Assembly (NCBI RefSeq): GCF_900129385.1 | Contig: NZ_FQVO01000002.1 | Coordinates: 62,001-126,000, forward strand | Direction of reading: 5' to 3' | Source: Chryseobacterium takakiae | GTDB taxonomy: Bacteria > Bacteroidota > Bacteroidia > Flavobacteriales > Weeksellaceae | DNA: 64,000 bases | In this document: positions 8,882-17,921 of the stretch, piece by piece | How positions within the stretch are numbered: the first letter of the stretch is position 1 | How the letters are laid out: every line of letters starts with the position of its first letter | Notes under the pieces: model-generated | What the model saw: the letters and a program-made list of their open reading frames with translations, nothing else | Database searches by the model: none | What the model was told of the DNA's origin: nothing | Position numbers and translations under genes: made by a program

Positions 8882-9673
8882 TTAACTCCTCGAATATCCT
8901 TTTTCCTCAAGCTCTTTACAGGTATATTCATATACTTCCTGAAACATGACATCAAGGAACTTTTTATTGAAAAGGCTGAATTTGGTCATCTTAGGCGGAT
9001 CCAGAAAAATATCACACGATTTTGCTTTTGAGTAAACGGATTTGGCGATGGCTAAGTGTAAAATTCTGTCGAATTCCTTCATCAGACTCATTTTCTCAAG
9101 GCTGTCATAACTTATAGAGTTTACGTGGGAAGCAATGAGGAAATCACATTTATCAATAATAGGTTCAATAGGGAGATTGTCTAAAACACCGCCGTCCACA
9201 TAGATTTTTTCACCGATTTTTACTGGCGGCAAAATAAAAGGTACACTGGATGAGGCGAGCAGAGGTCCGAAAAGTTCTCCTTCTGAAAAAAAATCTACAA
9301 TTCCGTGCGTCATTTCGGTTGCAGCTACATATACGGGAATTTTTAAAACCTTGAAGTCATCTTCAGGAAAATGATCCATAAATAATTTTAAAATAAATTT
9401 TGAGCTGAAGATTCCATTTTTGGAAAGTTTTAAATAAGACCTGGAAAAAAAAGTGGTCTGTTTTACAATCTCCATCATTTCTTCCGGTGATTTTCCGAGA
9501 GCATAAAAGGCTCCTACAATAGATCCGGCACTGGTTCCCGAAATAATATCCGGCTTAAGATGGTATTCTTCCAGAGCTTTCAAAACGGCAATATGTGCAA
9601 TTCCGCGCATTCCTCCGCCCGAAAGTGTAAGTCCGATAACCGGTTTCTTTTTCTTGAACAGGAAATCCAGCAT
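8882..9673 (-). CDS. Patatin-like phospholipase
   Basis: A 263-residue patatin/RssA-type serine hydrolase expected to cleave acyl esters of lipids. Visible features are the oxyanion loop SGGGMRG (residues 18-24), the nucleophile elbow GTSAGS with Ser48, and the DGG motif with the catalytic Asp160. Length is usual for the short bacterial class. No signal peptide is present, so it is probably cytoplasmic or peripheral. It is transcribed right after the alpha/beta hydrolase gene, with a 1-bp gap, suggesting a shared role in lipid or ester turnover. Confidence 0.88.
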   Translation of the reverse strand: MLDFLFKKKKPVIGLTLSGGGMRGIAHIAVLKALEEYHLKPDIISGTSAGSIVGAFYALGKSPEEMMEIVKQTTFFSRSYLKLSKNGIFSSKFILKLFMDHFPEDDFKVLKIPVYVAATEMTHGIVDFFSEGELFGPLLASSSVPFILPPVKIGEKIYVDGGVLDNLPIEPIIDKCDFLIASHVNSISYDSLEKMSLMKEFDRILHLAIAKSVYSKAKSCDIFLDPPKMTKFSLFNKKFLDVMFQEVYEYTCKELEEKGYSRS

Positions 9674-9674
9674 A

Positions 9675-10457
9675 TTATAAAACTAAATGTTTCGGTAAAT
9701 TGTGAAGAAGCTCTGTGTTGATGATTTCTGCACAGATGGCGGGCTTTTCCCAATGTCCGTTGTGTCCGCAGTCCAGAACATAAGATTTAATGTTGGTTCT
9801 GTCGGGAAGATTTTTGATCATAGGTTCCGTTTTTACCGCATTGTCATGTTTTCCGGCCAAAACTAAAATTTTGCAGTCAAGATTTTCGAGAACATGTCTT
9901 TTATCGGTTCTTTCTACCATTCCTTTTACAGATGCAAGAGCGCCCAGATTATTGGTAGAAAGTGCAACTTCAAGAGCGGTTTCTATTTTGCCTTCCAGAA
10001 CATCCCGTTCATTGGGATTGAAAAGATTGGGTACTCCGGCTCGGGCGTAGTGCGCAAAAGCATCTTCAATAATCCGGTAACTTTTGATGCGCTGTTCTTT
10101 TTTTTCGGCATCATCTGGAAGATAGGAGGAGAAGAATAAGGTTAAACTTTTCAGGTATTCCGGATATTTTTCGGCAAAACCCAAAGAAATGTAGCCGCCC
10201 ATCGAATGTCCTAGAAGATGAATCTTTTGCAGTTTCTGATCGTCCAGTACTTTTTTTACTTCTTCCGCCATCAGCTCCATGGTCTGAACTTCAGCAGTGA
10301 TTTCGGATTGTCCGTGGCCCGGAAGATCGATTTTTAATAATGAAAAATTTTCGGAAAGGTGCGGTTCCATATCGCTCCAGATCGAAATATTCTCCATAAA
10401 GCCGTGAAGTAAAACCAGTGTTTCTTTTCCGTTTCCTTTTCTTTCGAAGTTCAGCAT
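9675..10457 (-). CDS. Alpha/beta hydrolase
   Basis: A 260-residue alpha/beta hydrolase. The oxyanion motif LLHGFMENISIW is near residues 16-27, the nucleophile elbow GHSMGG gives Ser85, and GHNGHWEKP near the end supplies the histidine. These features match the broad family of small esterases and C-C hydrolases; the substrate is not evident. It is coupled to the patatin gene downstream and follows a lipoprotein gene 11 bp upstream. Confidence 0.85.
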   Translation of the reverse strand: MLNFERKGNGKETLVLLHGFMENISIWSDMEPHLSENFSLLKIDLPGHGQSEITAEVQTMELMAEEVKKVLDDQKLQKIHLLGHSMGGYISLGFAEKYPEYLKSLTLFFSSYLPDDAEKKEQRIKSYRIIEDAFAHYARAGVPNLFNPNERDVLEGKIETALEVALSTNNLGALASVKGMVERTDKRHVLENLDCKILVLAGKHDNAVKTEPMIKNLPDRTNIKSYVLDCGHNGHWEKPAICAEIINTELLHNLPKHLVL

Positions 10458-10468
10458 AATTTCAGGAA

Positions 10469-10978
10469 TTAAAAATGGATATCAATATAATCAACAAATC
10501 CCGAACCATTTACCATATTCTGAAGACGATATGTTTTTCCGCCATCTTTGGACATAAAAGTTTTAGTACCTTTTCTAAGATCGGTCTTTCCATTTTCGTT
10601 TCCGGAAATGCTTTGTGAAATTGTTCCTGTAAAATTCATATGTTTATCTGAAACAACGGCCATAAAACCTTTAATTTCAAGAAAGTTTTTCCCGGATTTC
10701 AGCTCGCCGGAGATATTATAATGGTCTCTTTCGCCATCAATTTTTTCAAATAAAATGATTCCTGAGCCTTTTATGGAATTATGAGTGAGTTTATGAGGTC
10801 CGCTGAAATCTTTAAAATGGTTGGTAGATCTGATGCTGTCGTTGATCTTTGTTCTTGCGGCGTTAATTGAATCTATAATTTTTATACTGTCGGTTTTGCC
10901 GGTAGTTGAAGTTGCTTCCTTTTTGGAACATGAAACAATAAAAGCTGATAAAGCAAAAGCGGCTAAAAAGTTTTTCAT
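10469..10978 (-). CDS. Hypothetical lipoprotein
   Basis: A 169-residue protein with an N-terminal lipoprotein signal (hydrophobic stretch then AFIVSC, Cys17), so it is probably anchored in a membrane. The mature part has a polar KKEATSTTG linker and a beta-rich region of about 120 residues (KLTHNSIKGSGIILFEK onward). I do not recognise the family. It may be co-transcribed with the downstream hydrolase and patatin genes (11- and 1-bp gaps). A terminator for the upstream exbD separates it from that gene. Confidence 0.7.
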   Translation of the reverse strand: MKNFLAAFALSAFIVSCSKKEATSTTGKTDSIKIIDSINAARTKINDSIRSTNHFKDFSGPHKLTHNSIKGSGIILFEKIDGERDHYNISGELKSGKNFLEIKGFMAVVSDKHMNFTGTISQSISGNENGKTDLRKGTKTFMSKDGGKTYRLQNMVNGSGFVDYIDIHF

Positions 10979-11002
10979 TGAATAAAATTAGATCCAAAAA
11001 TA

Positions 11003-11036
11003 AACAAAAAAGAGCATCCTGAAAATGCCCTTTAGT
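11003..11036 (-). terminator. Terminator after exbD
   Basis: Read leftward, AAAGGGCAT-TTTCAGG-ATGCTCTTT (one G-T pair) is followed by a T-run, directly after the stop codon of the exbD gene at 11039. Confidence 0.6.
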
Positions 11037-11038
11037 TT

Positions 11039-11566
11039 TTATTTGGTTAATTCGTCGTAAACTTTCTTTTCCCACGGTTTGATGTCGGTTATTCCGTAGC
11101 GTTCCTTTTTGGAAATTGCGATATTATCCAGAATATCTACGAAATTTTTGTAGTTGGCATCATCGGTAGGTTCGATGATAATGGTAAAAATTTCTTTTTT
11201 AGGAGCCTTGTTATAAGCTTTTGAAATGATTTTAGTGATATTGATTCCGCTGAAATCGGTTTCCTTTAAATTGCTTTTGTCTAAATCTTCTTTCGTTTTC
11301 TGATGATAAAAAACTCGATTGTCTTTTCCTAAAATAAATGTAACCTGATTCAGAGGATCTATTACAGGTTTAATTATATGGTTTGGATTCGGATCTTTCG
11401 CGGGCAGTCCCAGATCCATGACATTAGGTTTTGTAAAATTCGTGGTAAACATAAAGAAGGTAATTAAGAGAAATCCCAAATCTACCATTGGAGTCATGTC
11501 CACGCGAATCATTTTTTTTCTTTGCTTGCTGCCTCCCTGCTTTTCTTGTGCGATTACTTCAGCCAT
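11039..11566 (-). CDS. exbD: ExbD/TolR-type biopolymer transport protein
   Basis: A 175-residue ExbD family protein, part of the proton-driven motor that energises TonB or Tol systems. The N-terminal cytoplasmic segment KKMIRVDMTPMVDLGFLLITFFMFTT holds the single transmembrane helix with its essential Asp (VDLGFLL). The periplasmic domain follows. It closely resembles the ExbD encoded at 27593-28165, including NVMDLGLPAK and the C-terminal ITDIKPWEK. No exbB or tonB is next to this copy, so it must rely on a motor encoded elsewhere, possibly the operon at 26-29 kb. Confidence 0.9.
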   Translation of the reverse strand: MAEVIAQEKQGGSKQRKKMIRVDMTPMVDLGFLLITFFMFTTNFTKPNVMDLGLPAKDPNPNHIIKPVIDPLNQVTFILGKDNRVFYHQKTKEDLDKSNLKETDFSGINITKIISKAYNKAPKKEIFTIIIEPTDDANYKNFVDILDNIAISKKERYGITDIKPWEKKVYDELTK

Positions 11567-11728
11567 AGTTGTTAGTTTTTTTTAATGTTAAACGGTTTTA
11601 AAATAAGTGTATCGATTTTATACTTATTATGTAGATTCAATACAAATTATATACCTGATTTCTTATTTCAATGGCAATTTTGTATTCTTTAAATAAGATA
11701 TTGTTTATTTCTCTAAAAATCAACACAA

Positions 11729-11761
11729 TAAAAAAGCCTTTCCGCATGGAGGAAAGGCTTT
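11729..11761 (-). terminator. Terminator after dsbD
   Basis: A perfect 11-bp stem AAAGCCTTTCC/GGAAAGGCTTT (11733-11743 with 11751-11761) is followed leftward by a T-run. It lies 21 bp past the dsbD stop. Confidence 0.8.
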
Positions 11762-11782
11762 CGTTCTTTTACATCGTAACGA

Positions 11783-13846
11783 TTATTTATTGTTTTTGTA
11801 ATAATTAACCCCACATTCCAGGAACTTTTTAAAATCCCCTTTAGGCATATATCCCGAAACCGGTGTGTTGATTACTTTTCCGTCTGGTGTTATTAAAACA
11901 TAATGCGGCTGAGAATTATTATTAAAATTCACCTGTTGGAACAAACTCCATCGGTCACCAATTGTCTTTACTTTTTTTACCTGTCCGTCACCCAGATCAA
12001 TTTTTGTTTTCTGATCTTCCGGCAGCTCTTCTTTATCATCAACATAGAGTGAAGCCAGAACAACATCGTTCTGAAGGATTGGTAAAATATCACCTTCACT
12101 CCATACGAATTCTTCCATTTTACGGCAGTTTTCACAACCGTAACCGGTGAAGTCAATCAAAATCGGTTTGTCTTCTTTTTTGGCAAGTTCCACGGCTTTA
12201 AAGAAGTCGTGCTCAGGATGCATTCCTAGAATTCCGTCTTTTTCATCATGAAAATAGCTGACATTCAGAGGAGGCAAAATTCCGCTCAATAACTGAAGTT
12301 TCGGACGTTCTGAAGGAATTAATCCCTGAACAAGGTAAATTACAAATCCCAATCCCAGAACTCCGAGGATTTTTCGGGTAATGGAGATTTTCGGTTTTTT
12401 ATCATCATGAGGAAATCTGATCACCCCGAATAAGTACAATGCCAATCCTAAAGCCACCAGAATCCAGATCACAATGAAAAGTTCTCTTTTCAATAGGAAT
12501 GTTTTGGAAACCAAATCTGCTTTTGATAAAAATTTCAGTGCTAAAGCCAATTCTACGAATCCTAAAACTACTTTTACCGTATTCATCCATCCTCCTGATT
12601 TCGGAAGGCTTTGCAATGCCTGCGGGAATAAGGCCAGCAATCCGAAAATAATCGCCCAGGCCAATCCGAAACCAGCCAGAGCAAATGTTAACAGCATAGG
12701 AACATTAGCCGAACCTGTTACTGCACTTCCTAATAAGCTTCCTAAAATAGGACCGGTACAAGAGAATGAAACGATCACTAAAGTTAACGCCATAAAGAAG
12801 ATTCCGACAATTCCGCCTGCTTCTTCCGCCTTTGACGATTTGTTGGCAATGGAGCTTGGTAAAGTAATATCATAATATCCGAAGAAACTTCCTGCAAAGA
12901 AAATGAATATGATAAAAAATGCGATATTCAGCCATACGCTGGTGGAAATTTCATTGAAAATGTTTCCTGCAATCCCATCGATAATATGAAAAGGAACACT
13001 CAGTAAAACAAAGATCAGGAAAATGAAAAATCCGTAAATGAAAGCATCTCTTTTTCCTTTGGCTTTATTCAGGCTTCCTTTGGTAAAGAATGAAACCGTG
13101 AGTGGAATCATTGGAAAAACACATGGTGTAAGCAATGCAATAAGTCCACCGATAAATCCTAGAAGAAGATACGTCCAGTAATTTTCAGCTACTTTTTCAG
13201 TGGCAACACCGCAATCAGTAAGAGGTTTCTCAAAATTGATCGATGTTATTTTCAACTGTTTAGGATCCAGCTTTGATGTTTCTTTAACGGGCACATTGCT
13301 TTTAACAGGAGTTACTACTGCAGTTTCTGTTTTTGCAGAGTCTTTTGAAGGTTCGGGTGTTTCAGTTGTGGTTTCTTCAATTGTACCTTTTGGCGTTACC
13401 TGTTTGTTGAATTCCAATGTGTTCGGAGCAAGGCAAACTCGGTCGTCACAGGTTTGATACGTGATTTCAGCGACAACATCGCCCGGTTTTGTGCCGTCTT
13501 TAAGCTTGAATTTTTGTTTAAAACCGGCAGAATTGGAGTAGTAGACAATCGTCCCTCCGAAAGCTTCTGAAAACTCTTCATGCTTCTTTCCGACCTCGGT
13601 AAACTTTCCGATAAGCTCAATATTTTTTCCCGAAACTTTATATTCAGTAGGAATTCCCGTGTCTTCCGGAATGTCTTTGGAGTAAATATGCCATCCGCTT
13701 TCCATTGTAGCATTCAGCACAGCTTCATATTGGTTGTCTCCTAATTCGTTGATTGTAAATTTAAATTTTACAGGATTTTTGATTTGCGCATTAATTCCTG
13801 TTGCTAAAAACATCAGAATTAATAAAAACCAGTTTTTAAATTTCAT
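11783..13846 (-). CDS. dsbD: Thiol:disulfide interchange protein DsbD (transmembrane reductant exporter)
   Basis: DsbD passes electrons from cytoplasmic thioredoxin to periplasmic thiol proteins. The 687-residue protein has a signal peptide (MKFKNWFLLILMFLATGINAQ), an N-terminal DsbD-alpha/DsbC-like domain with TCDDRVC, an eight-helix membrane domain with TPCVFPMIPL and SFSCTGPILG cysteines, and a C-terminal thioredoxin-like domain with GYGCENCRKME (CENC active site). I start it at the ATG at 13846, one base after the tilS stop; upstream alternatives lie inside tilS. Confidence 0.92.
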   Translation of the reverse strand: MKFKNWFLLILMFLATGINAQIKNPVKFKFTINELGDNQYEAVLNATMESGWHIYSKDIPEDTGIPTEYKVSGKNIELIGKFTEVGKKHEEFSEAFGGTIVYYSNSAGFKQKFKLKDGTKPGDVVAEITYQTCDDRVCLAPNTLEFNKQVTPKGTIEETTTETPEPSKDSAKTETAVVTPVKSNVPVKETSKLDPKQLKITSINFEKPLTDCGVATEKVAENYWTYLLLGFIGGLIALLTPCVFPMIPLTVSFFTKGSLNKAKGKRDAFIYGFFIFLIFVLLSVPFHIIDGIAGNIFNEISTSVWLNIAFFIIFIFFAGSFFGYYDITLPSSIANKSSKAEEAGGIVGIFFMALTLVIVSFSCTGPILGSLLGSAVTGSANVPMLLTFALAGFGLAWAIIFGLLALFPQALQSLPKSGGWMNTVKVVLGFVELALALKFLSKADLVSKTFLLKRELFIVIWILVALGLALYLFGVIRFPHDDKKPKISITRKILGVLGLGFVIYLVQGLIPSERPKLQLLSGILPPLNVSYFHDEKDGILGMHPEHDFFKAVELAKKEDKPILIDFTGYGCENCRKMEEFVWSEGDILPILQNDVVLASLYVDDKEELPEDQKTKIDLGDGQVKKVKTIGDRWSLFQQVNFNNNSQPHYVLITPDGKVINTPVSGYMPKGDFKKFLECGVNYYKNNK

Positions 13847-13847
13847 T

Positions 13848-15170
13848 TTACTTCTTATTAAAAATTTTGAGAATGTATCCGGACTTCTCATTCCCTGCAT
13901 ATCTCCGGTCCTGTCGGTAAGGGATTACCCCGAGTACAGCATTTTCGCTGTCTGTAAGGAGCCAGATTTTTTGCCTCGCTAAATTAGATATTTTTTCGTC
14001 CCTAAAAAACTTGGAAACTTTCTTTTTCCCCGAAAATCCCGAAGGATAAAATTTATCTCCGGCTTTTTGCCTTCTCAATTGCAATGGAAACCTGATTTTT
14101 TCGGCATCGAAATCCCAGTCGAACTCAATATTGATTTCTTCAATGCTTTCCATTATATTTTCGAGATTAATTGCTGTTTGGTTTTCGGAAAAGTCAAATT
14201 TTTCAAGTAAAACAATTTCTTTGTCAGAACTATTGAAATCATACTTTTCATCCAGCTTTTTTATAGCCAGTTCTCCATAATTAACAAGCAATTGATATTC
14301 TTTTGAAAAAAATACGCTTCCGTTTTCCGCTGTAAAGATTTTTGCAATTTCTTCTTCCTGATTAAATCCGTATTTTCTTAAAATCTCGAATTTCACGAAA
14401 TCACTTTGTCTGCTAAGCTGTTCCTTTGATAAAATTTTGTGGTACTTGTTAAATACGGTAATCTGGTTTTCAATTTCCTGAATCTGCTGCTGTACAAATT
14501 TTTTTGTCTGGTGAAGGTATAACAAACTTTTTTTAAAATTTTCCAGGAAATGCGAATGGGTTTCGAGTAATTTCGGAACAACGTCATGACGTATTTTATT
14601 TCTAAGATAATCATTTTTCTGATTGGAAAGATCTTCGCGGTATTCAATATGATGTTCTTTTGCAAAAGCATAGATTTCTTCTTTGCTAAAAGACAAAAGC
14701 GGCCGTAAAATAGTATTATCATTGGCTGGGATTCCTGCCAATCCGTTTATTCCTGCTGCTTTAGAAAGATTAATAATGAACGTTTCAAGCTGGTCATTCA
14801 AATGATGGGCGGTCACCAGAAAATCAAGGTTTTCTTTTTCGCAGATTTTTCTAAAAAAAGCATACCTCAGTTCCCGTGCCCAAAGCTGAATGGAATTTTC
14901 AGGTTTGTTATCCTTGTCAGAAACTTCATATAAATGAAATTTAATACTGTTGTTTTTACAAAAATCCTGTACCACTTTTTGATCCAGATCAGAATCTTCA
15001 CCACGCAGTTTGTAGTTAATATGAGCTATCTGAAACTGTAATCCCAAATCATTAAAAATGTGGGCCAAAACCATAGAGTCGGCACCGCCGCTTACCGCCA
15101 GGAGATAGGTGCTTGTTTCGGGAGCCGCTACAAGATTTTGCAGTTGATTTTTAAGGTCTGAAGTTTCCAA
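13848..15170 (-). CDS. tilS: tRNA(Ile)-lysidine synthase
   Basis: TilS converts C34 of tRNA(Ile2) to lysidine, so that AUA is read as isoleucine. The P-loop SGGADSMV, the segment INYKLRGEDSDLDQ, TAHHLNDQLET and the C-terminal QKAGDKFYPSGFSGKKKVSKF domain are all present. The longest frame begins with ATG at 15209. However, a consensus -7 TATCTTTG (15196-15203, minus strand) lies just downstream of that ATG, so transcription would start after it. I therefore favour a TTG start at 15170 (LETSDLKNQL), giving about 440 residues. dsbD follows after 1 bp. Confidence 0.88.
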   Translation of the reverse strand: METSDLKNQLQNLVAAPETSTYLLAVSGGADSMVLAHIFNDLGLQFQIAHINYKLRGEDSDLDQKVVQDFCKNNSIKFHLYEVSDKDNKPENSIQLWARELRYAFFRKICEKENLDFLVTAHHLNDQLETFIINLSKAAGINGLAGIPANDNTILRPLLSFSKEEIYAFAKEHHIEYREDLSNQKNDYLRNKIRHDVVPKLLETHSHFLENFKKSLLYLHQTKKFVQQQIQEIENQITVFNKYHKILSKEQLSRQSDFVKFEILRKYGFNQEEEIAKIFTAENGSVFFSKEYQLLVNYGELAIKKLDEKYDFNSSDKEIVLLEKFDFSENQTAINLENIMESIEEINIEFDWDFDAEKIRFPLQLRRQKAGDKFYPSGFSGKKKVSKFFRDEKISNLARQKIWLLTDSENAVLGVIPYRQDRRYAGNEKSGYILKIFNKK

Positions 15171-15195
15171 GATGTATGCTGAGAATTTCTTTGTG

Positions 15196-15237
15196 CAAAG
15201 ATAATCCATATTATTAAAATGAATTTTGTTACCTTTG
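15196..15237. promoter_or_regulatory. Back-to-back promoters for tilS-dsbD and the OmpA gene
   Basis: A minus-strand -7 TATCTTTG (15196-15203) points to tilS. A plus-strand -7 TACCTTTG (15230-15237) points to the OmpA-family gene starting at 15259. No clear TTTG -33 element with standard spacing was found for either. Confidence 0.55.
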
Positions 15238-15258
15238 ATCGTCTAAAAATGATTATTT

Positions 15259-16092
15259 ATGAAAATTTTTAAAATCTTAGCAGTATCTGCAATGGTGTTG
15301 GGAATGACATCTTGTATCAGCAAAAAACAGTATGATGCACTGAGCTCAAATTACAAACAATGTATTGAGAACGTGGGAGAAAGACAGAGAGAAATTCAGG
15401 ATCTAAAGTCTCAGAACTCTGCTTTGACAAGCGAAAATAACCTGTTGAAAAGTCAGCATGATGCTTTAAAATCATCATTGGATGCATGTCTTTCCAATAC
15501 AGGAAAAAGCTCTGCCAATATTGACAAGCTGGTGGGAGAAATCAATTCTTCAAATTCTTACATCAAACAGCTGATTTCAAGCAATGCTAAAAATGACAGC
15601 TTAAATTTAGCGTTATCAAACAAACTGAAAAGATCTTTGGATAATGTAGCCGACAGCGATGTTCAGGTGAAAGTATTAAAAGGAGTGGTAATGATCTCTC
15701 TTTCTGATAAAATGCTATACAAAACAGGAGATTACAATGTATTACCTGCTGCACAGGAAGTGTTAGGAAAAGTAGCAAAAGTAATTAATGATTATGACAA
15801 ATATTCTGTATTAATCGAAGGAAACACGGATAATGCTCCGTTAAACTCTCCGAACTTGCCGAGAGACAACTGGGATCTTTCCGCTTTGAGAGGTACTGCC
15901 GTTGCTAAAGTATTACAGACTCAGTTTGGAGTAGACCCTGCAAGGATCACTGCAGGCGGTAGATCAGAATACAATCCTAAAGCAACCAACATGAGCGTTT
16001 CCGGAAGAGCTGAAAACAGAAGAACGGAAATTATTATCATGCCTAAGCTTGATGAATTCATGAAACTAATGGACATCGCGCCGAAGAAATAA
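15259..16092 (+). CDS. OmpA family lipoprotein
   Basis: A 277-residue outer-membrane lipoprotein that probably binds peptidoglycan. The lipobox is LGMTSC (Cys19). Residues ~22-95 are strongly heptad-like (QREIQDLKSQNSALTSENNLLK), indicating a coiled coil. The C-terminal ~120 residues form an OmpA-like domain with VLIEGNTDNAPLN, the region corresponding to the diaminopimelate-binding loop, and RRTEIIIMP. A strong terminator follows, so it is probably monocistronic. Confidence 0.9.
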   Translation: MKIFKILAVSAMVLGMTSCISKKQYDALSSNYKQCIENVGERQREIQDLKSQNSALTSENNLLKSQHDALKSSLDACLSNTGKSSANIDKLVGEINSSNSYIKQLISSNAKNDSLNLALSNKLKRSLDNVADSDVQVKVLKGVVMISLSDKMLYKTGDYNVLPAAQEVLGKVAKVINDYDKYSVLIEGNTDNAPLNSPNLPRDNWDLSALRGTAVAKVLQTQFGVDPARITAGGRSEYNPKATNMSVSGRAENRRTEIIIMPKLDEFMKLMDIAPKK

Positions 16093-16117
16093 TAAGAACG
16101 AACATCAATCAATAACA

Positions 16118-16152
16118 AATAAATCCCGAAGTAATTCGGGATTTATTGTTTT
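16118..16152 (+). terminator. Terminator after the OmpA gene
   Basis: AATAAATCCCGAA-GTAA-TTCGGGATTTATT is a perfect 13-bp stem followed by GTTTTT, 25 bp past the stop codon. Confidence 0.85.
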
Positions 16153-16425
16153 TAATCAAATTAATTCTTCTTTTTTCAATAATGAAATAATTCGCTGTAA
16201 AAATGAAGTGGATATTTCCGGCTTAGTTTTCTTCAGAGAATCAATCCTGTCTTTTGGCAGTTGATTGCTCTTTTTCTCTTGGTTAATTTGTTTGATTCCC
16301 GCATCCATTTTAGTTAGTGTTTTTACCCTGATCCAAAGGTACAGCTATTACAAACAGCAGGATATCCGTATTTTCACGGTAATTTTTATGTGCATTTACC
16401 TGCGGTACCGAATATTCGGGGATTT
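16153..16425. other. Intergenic region without recognisable gene
   Basis: The gap between the OmpA terminator and the O-methyltransferase promoter holds only a hydrophobic 71-codon frame (16265-16480) that overlaps the next gene and its promoter. I see no repeat or RNA gene in it. Confidence 0.5.
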
Positions 16426-16457
16426 TTTGTCCTTTTGCGTATATTTAAGTAAATTTG
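16426..16457 (+). promoter_or_regulatory. Promoter of the O-methyltransferase gene
   Basis: TTTG (16426-16429), a 20-nt spacer and TAAATTTG (16450-16457) match the Bacteroidota consensus. The start codon is 19 bp further on. Confidence 0.7.
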
Positions 16458-16476
16458 AATCAACAAAATTTGTAGA

Positions 16477-17124
16477 ATGAGCTTTTTTGAAGAAAAGAAT
16501 CCGGAAATGGATCGATACCTGGAAGCCCATGCTTCGTCTGAACCTGAAATCCTGAAAAAGCTGAGAAGAGAAACTTACCAGAAAACGACTCAGCCCCACA
16601 TGATCTCGGGGTACCAGCAGGGCAGGCTGCTGACGATCATTTCCCAAATGATGCGGCCGGAAAATATCCTTGAAATAGGAACTTTCACAGGATATGCCAC
16701 TCTTTGCCTTGCGGCCGGACTTACCGAAAACGGCCGGATTACTACTCTTGATGTAAATGAAGACTTGGCGTATCTGCCTAAAAAATATTTTGCAGAAAGC
16801 GAACATTCTACCCGTATTGATTTCAGGCTTCAGGATGCGAAAGAATTTTTAAATGAGACCGCCCAATTCTTCGATCTCATTTTTATTGATGCTGATAAAG
16901 AAAATTATGCGGAATATTTCAGACTGATTAAACCGCGCACGAAATCGGGGTCAGTAATAATGTTCGACAACGTGCTATGGTACGGTAAAGTACTGGAAGA
17001 AAATCCGAAGCAGAAGGCTACACAGGCTATTAAAGAGCTCAATGATCTTATCGCAAAAGATGATGATTTTGAAAATCTTATTTTACCTTTGCGGGACGGT
17101 GTAAATTTTTTACGCAGAAAATAG
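16477..17124 (+). CDS. O-methyltransferase, caffeoyl-CoA O-methyltransferase-like
   Basis: A 215-residue SAM-dependent methyltransferase of the CCoAOMT/TrmR family. Motif I is ILEIGTFTGYATLCLA, the metal- and substrate-site segment is DLIFIDADKENY, and MFDNVLWYGKV follows, all characteristic of the divalent-metal-dependent group. In bacteria some members methylate tRNA wobble uridine (TrmR) and others act on small catechols; the sequence does not decide between them. The downstream C40 peptidase gene lies 63 bp away in the same direction. Confidence 0.88.
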   Translation: MSFFEEKNPEMDRYLEAHASSEPEILKKLRRETYQKTTQPHMISGYQQGRLLTIISQMMRPENILEIGTFTGYATLCLAAGLTENGRITTLDVNEDLAYLPKKYFAESEHSTRIDFRLQDAKEFLNETAQFFDLIFIDADKENYAEYFRLIKPRTKSGSVIMFDNVLWYGKVLEENPKQKATQAIKELNDLIAKDDDFENLILPLRDGVNFLRRK

Positions 17125-17187
17125 AATAAGGCAGAGTGAAAGGTTAAAATTTATTACCTTATCCTCAATCTAAACCTTTAATAAATT

Positions 17188-17904
17188 ATGAATAAAGGAA
17201 TTTGTATTGTGACGGTAGCTCCTGTCCGTGCGGAAAGTTCAGACAAAGCTGAAATTGTGACCGAAATCCTGTTTGGCGAAAGTGCCGAAATCCTCGAAGT
17301 GAATAAAAACTGGACCAGGATAAAGATGCATTACGACGGATATGAAGGATGGATGGATACCAAACAGCTGAAACCCGTAACCGATGAAGAACTCGCTGCC
17401 AGAAAAGTAACAGTGGTGACCGAAGATTTTGCCTCCGTGATGATGAACGACGGAAAAACACTTCTTTCCATGGGTTCTGAAGTAGAATTTCCTGTCGTAG
17501 CATCCAGAAGAAGTCATAATGTGCGGGAAAGTATCGCTTTAACGGCAAAAGAATTTCTTAATGTTCCGTATTTGTGGGGCGGCAAAAGTTTTTTCGCAGT
17601 AGACTGTTCGGGATTTACGCAGCTCGTGTATAAAGTTCACAATATAAAATTACCAAGAGATACCTCGCAACAGGTGGATGTGGGCGAATCTTTAACTTTC
17701 GTTGAAGAAAGCCAGCCGGGAGATCTTGCTTTTTTTGAAAATCCTGAAGGGAAAATTATTCATGTGGGTATCATGCTGGATAACCAGAAAATTATTCATG
17801 CTTCGGGAAAAGTAAGAATTGATACACTGGATTCTACCGGGATTTTTAATAAAGAAATGAATAAACATACTCATAAATTGAGAGTGATCAAAAGCATATT
17901 GTAA
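17188..17904 (+). CDS. C40 family (NlpC/P60) peptidase with SH3-like domain
   Basis: A 238-residue cell-wall peptidase, likely cleaving the D-Glu-diaminopimelate bond of muropeptides. The first ~65 residues resemble a bacterial SH3 domain (ILFGESAEILEVNKNWTRIKM, YEGWMDTKQL). The catalytic domain has VDCSGFTQLVYK with the nucleophile Cys near residue 139 and the histidine in IIHVGIML. No signal peptide is evident, so it may act on imported muropeptides like YkfC-type enzymes. The next gene begins 17 bp later. Confidence 0.86.
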   Translation: MNKGICIVTVAPVRAESSDKAEIVTEILFGESAEILEVNKNWTRIKMHYDGYEGWMDTKQLKPVTDEELAARKVTVVTEDFASVMMNDGKTLLSMGSEVEFPVVASRRSHNVRESIALTAKEFLNVPYLWGGKSFFAVDCSGFTQLVYKVHNIKLPRDTSQQVDVGESLTFVEESQPGDLAFFENPEGKIIHVGIMLDNQKIIHASGKVRIDTLDSTGIFNKEMNKHTHKLRVIKSIL

Positions 17905-17921
17905 TTCTTAAATGAATTGAA

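Noticed and set aside
16265..16480. 71-codon hydrophobic frame before the O-methyltransferase
   Set aside because: It spans the next gene's promoter and overlaps its start; no coding support beyond openness.
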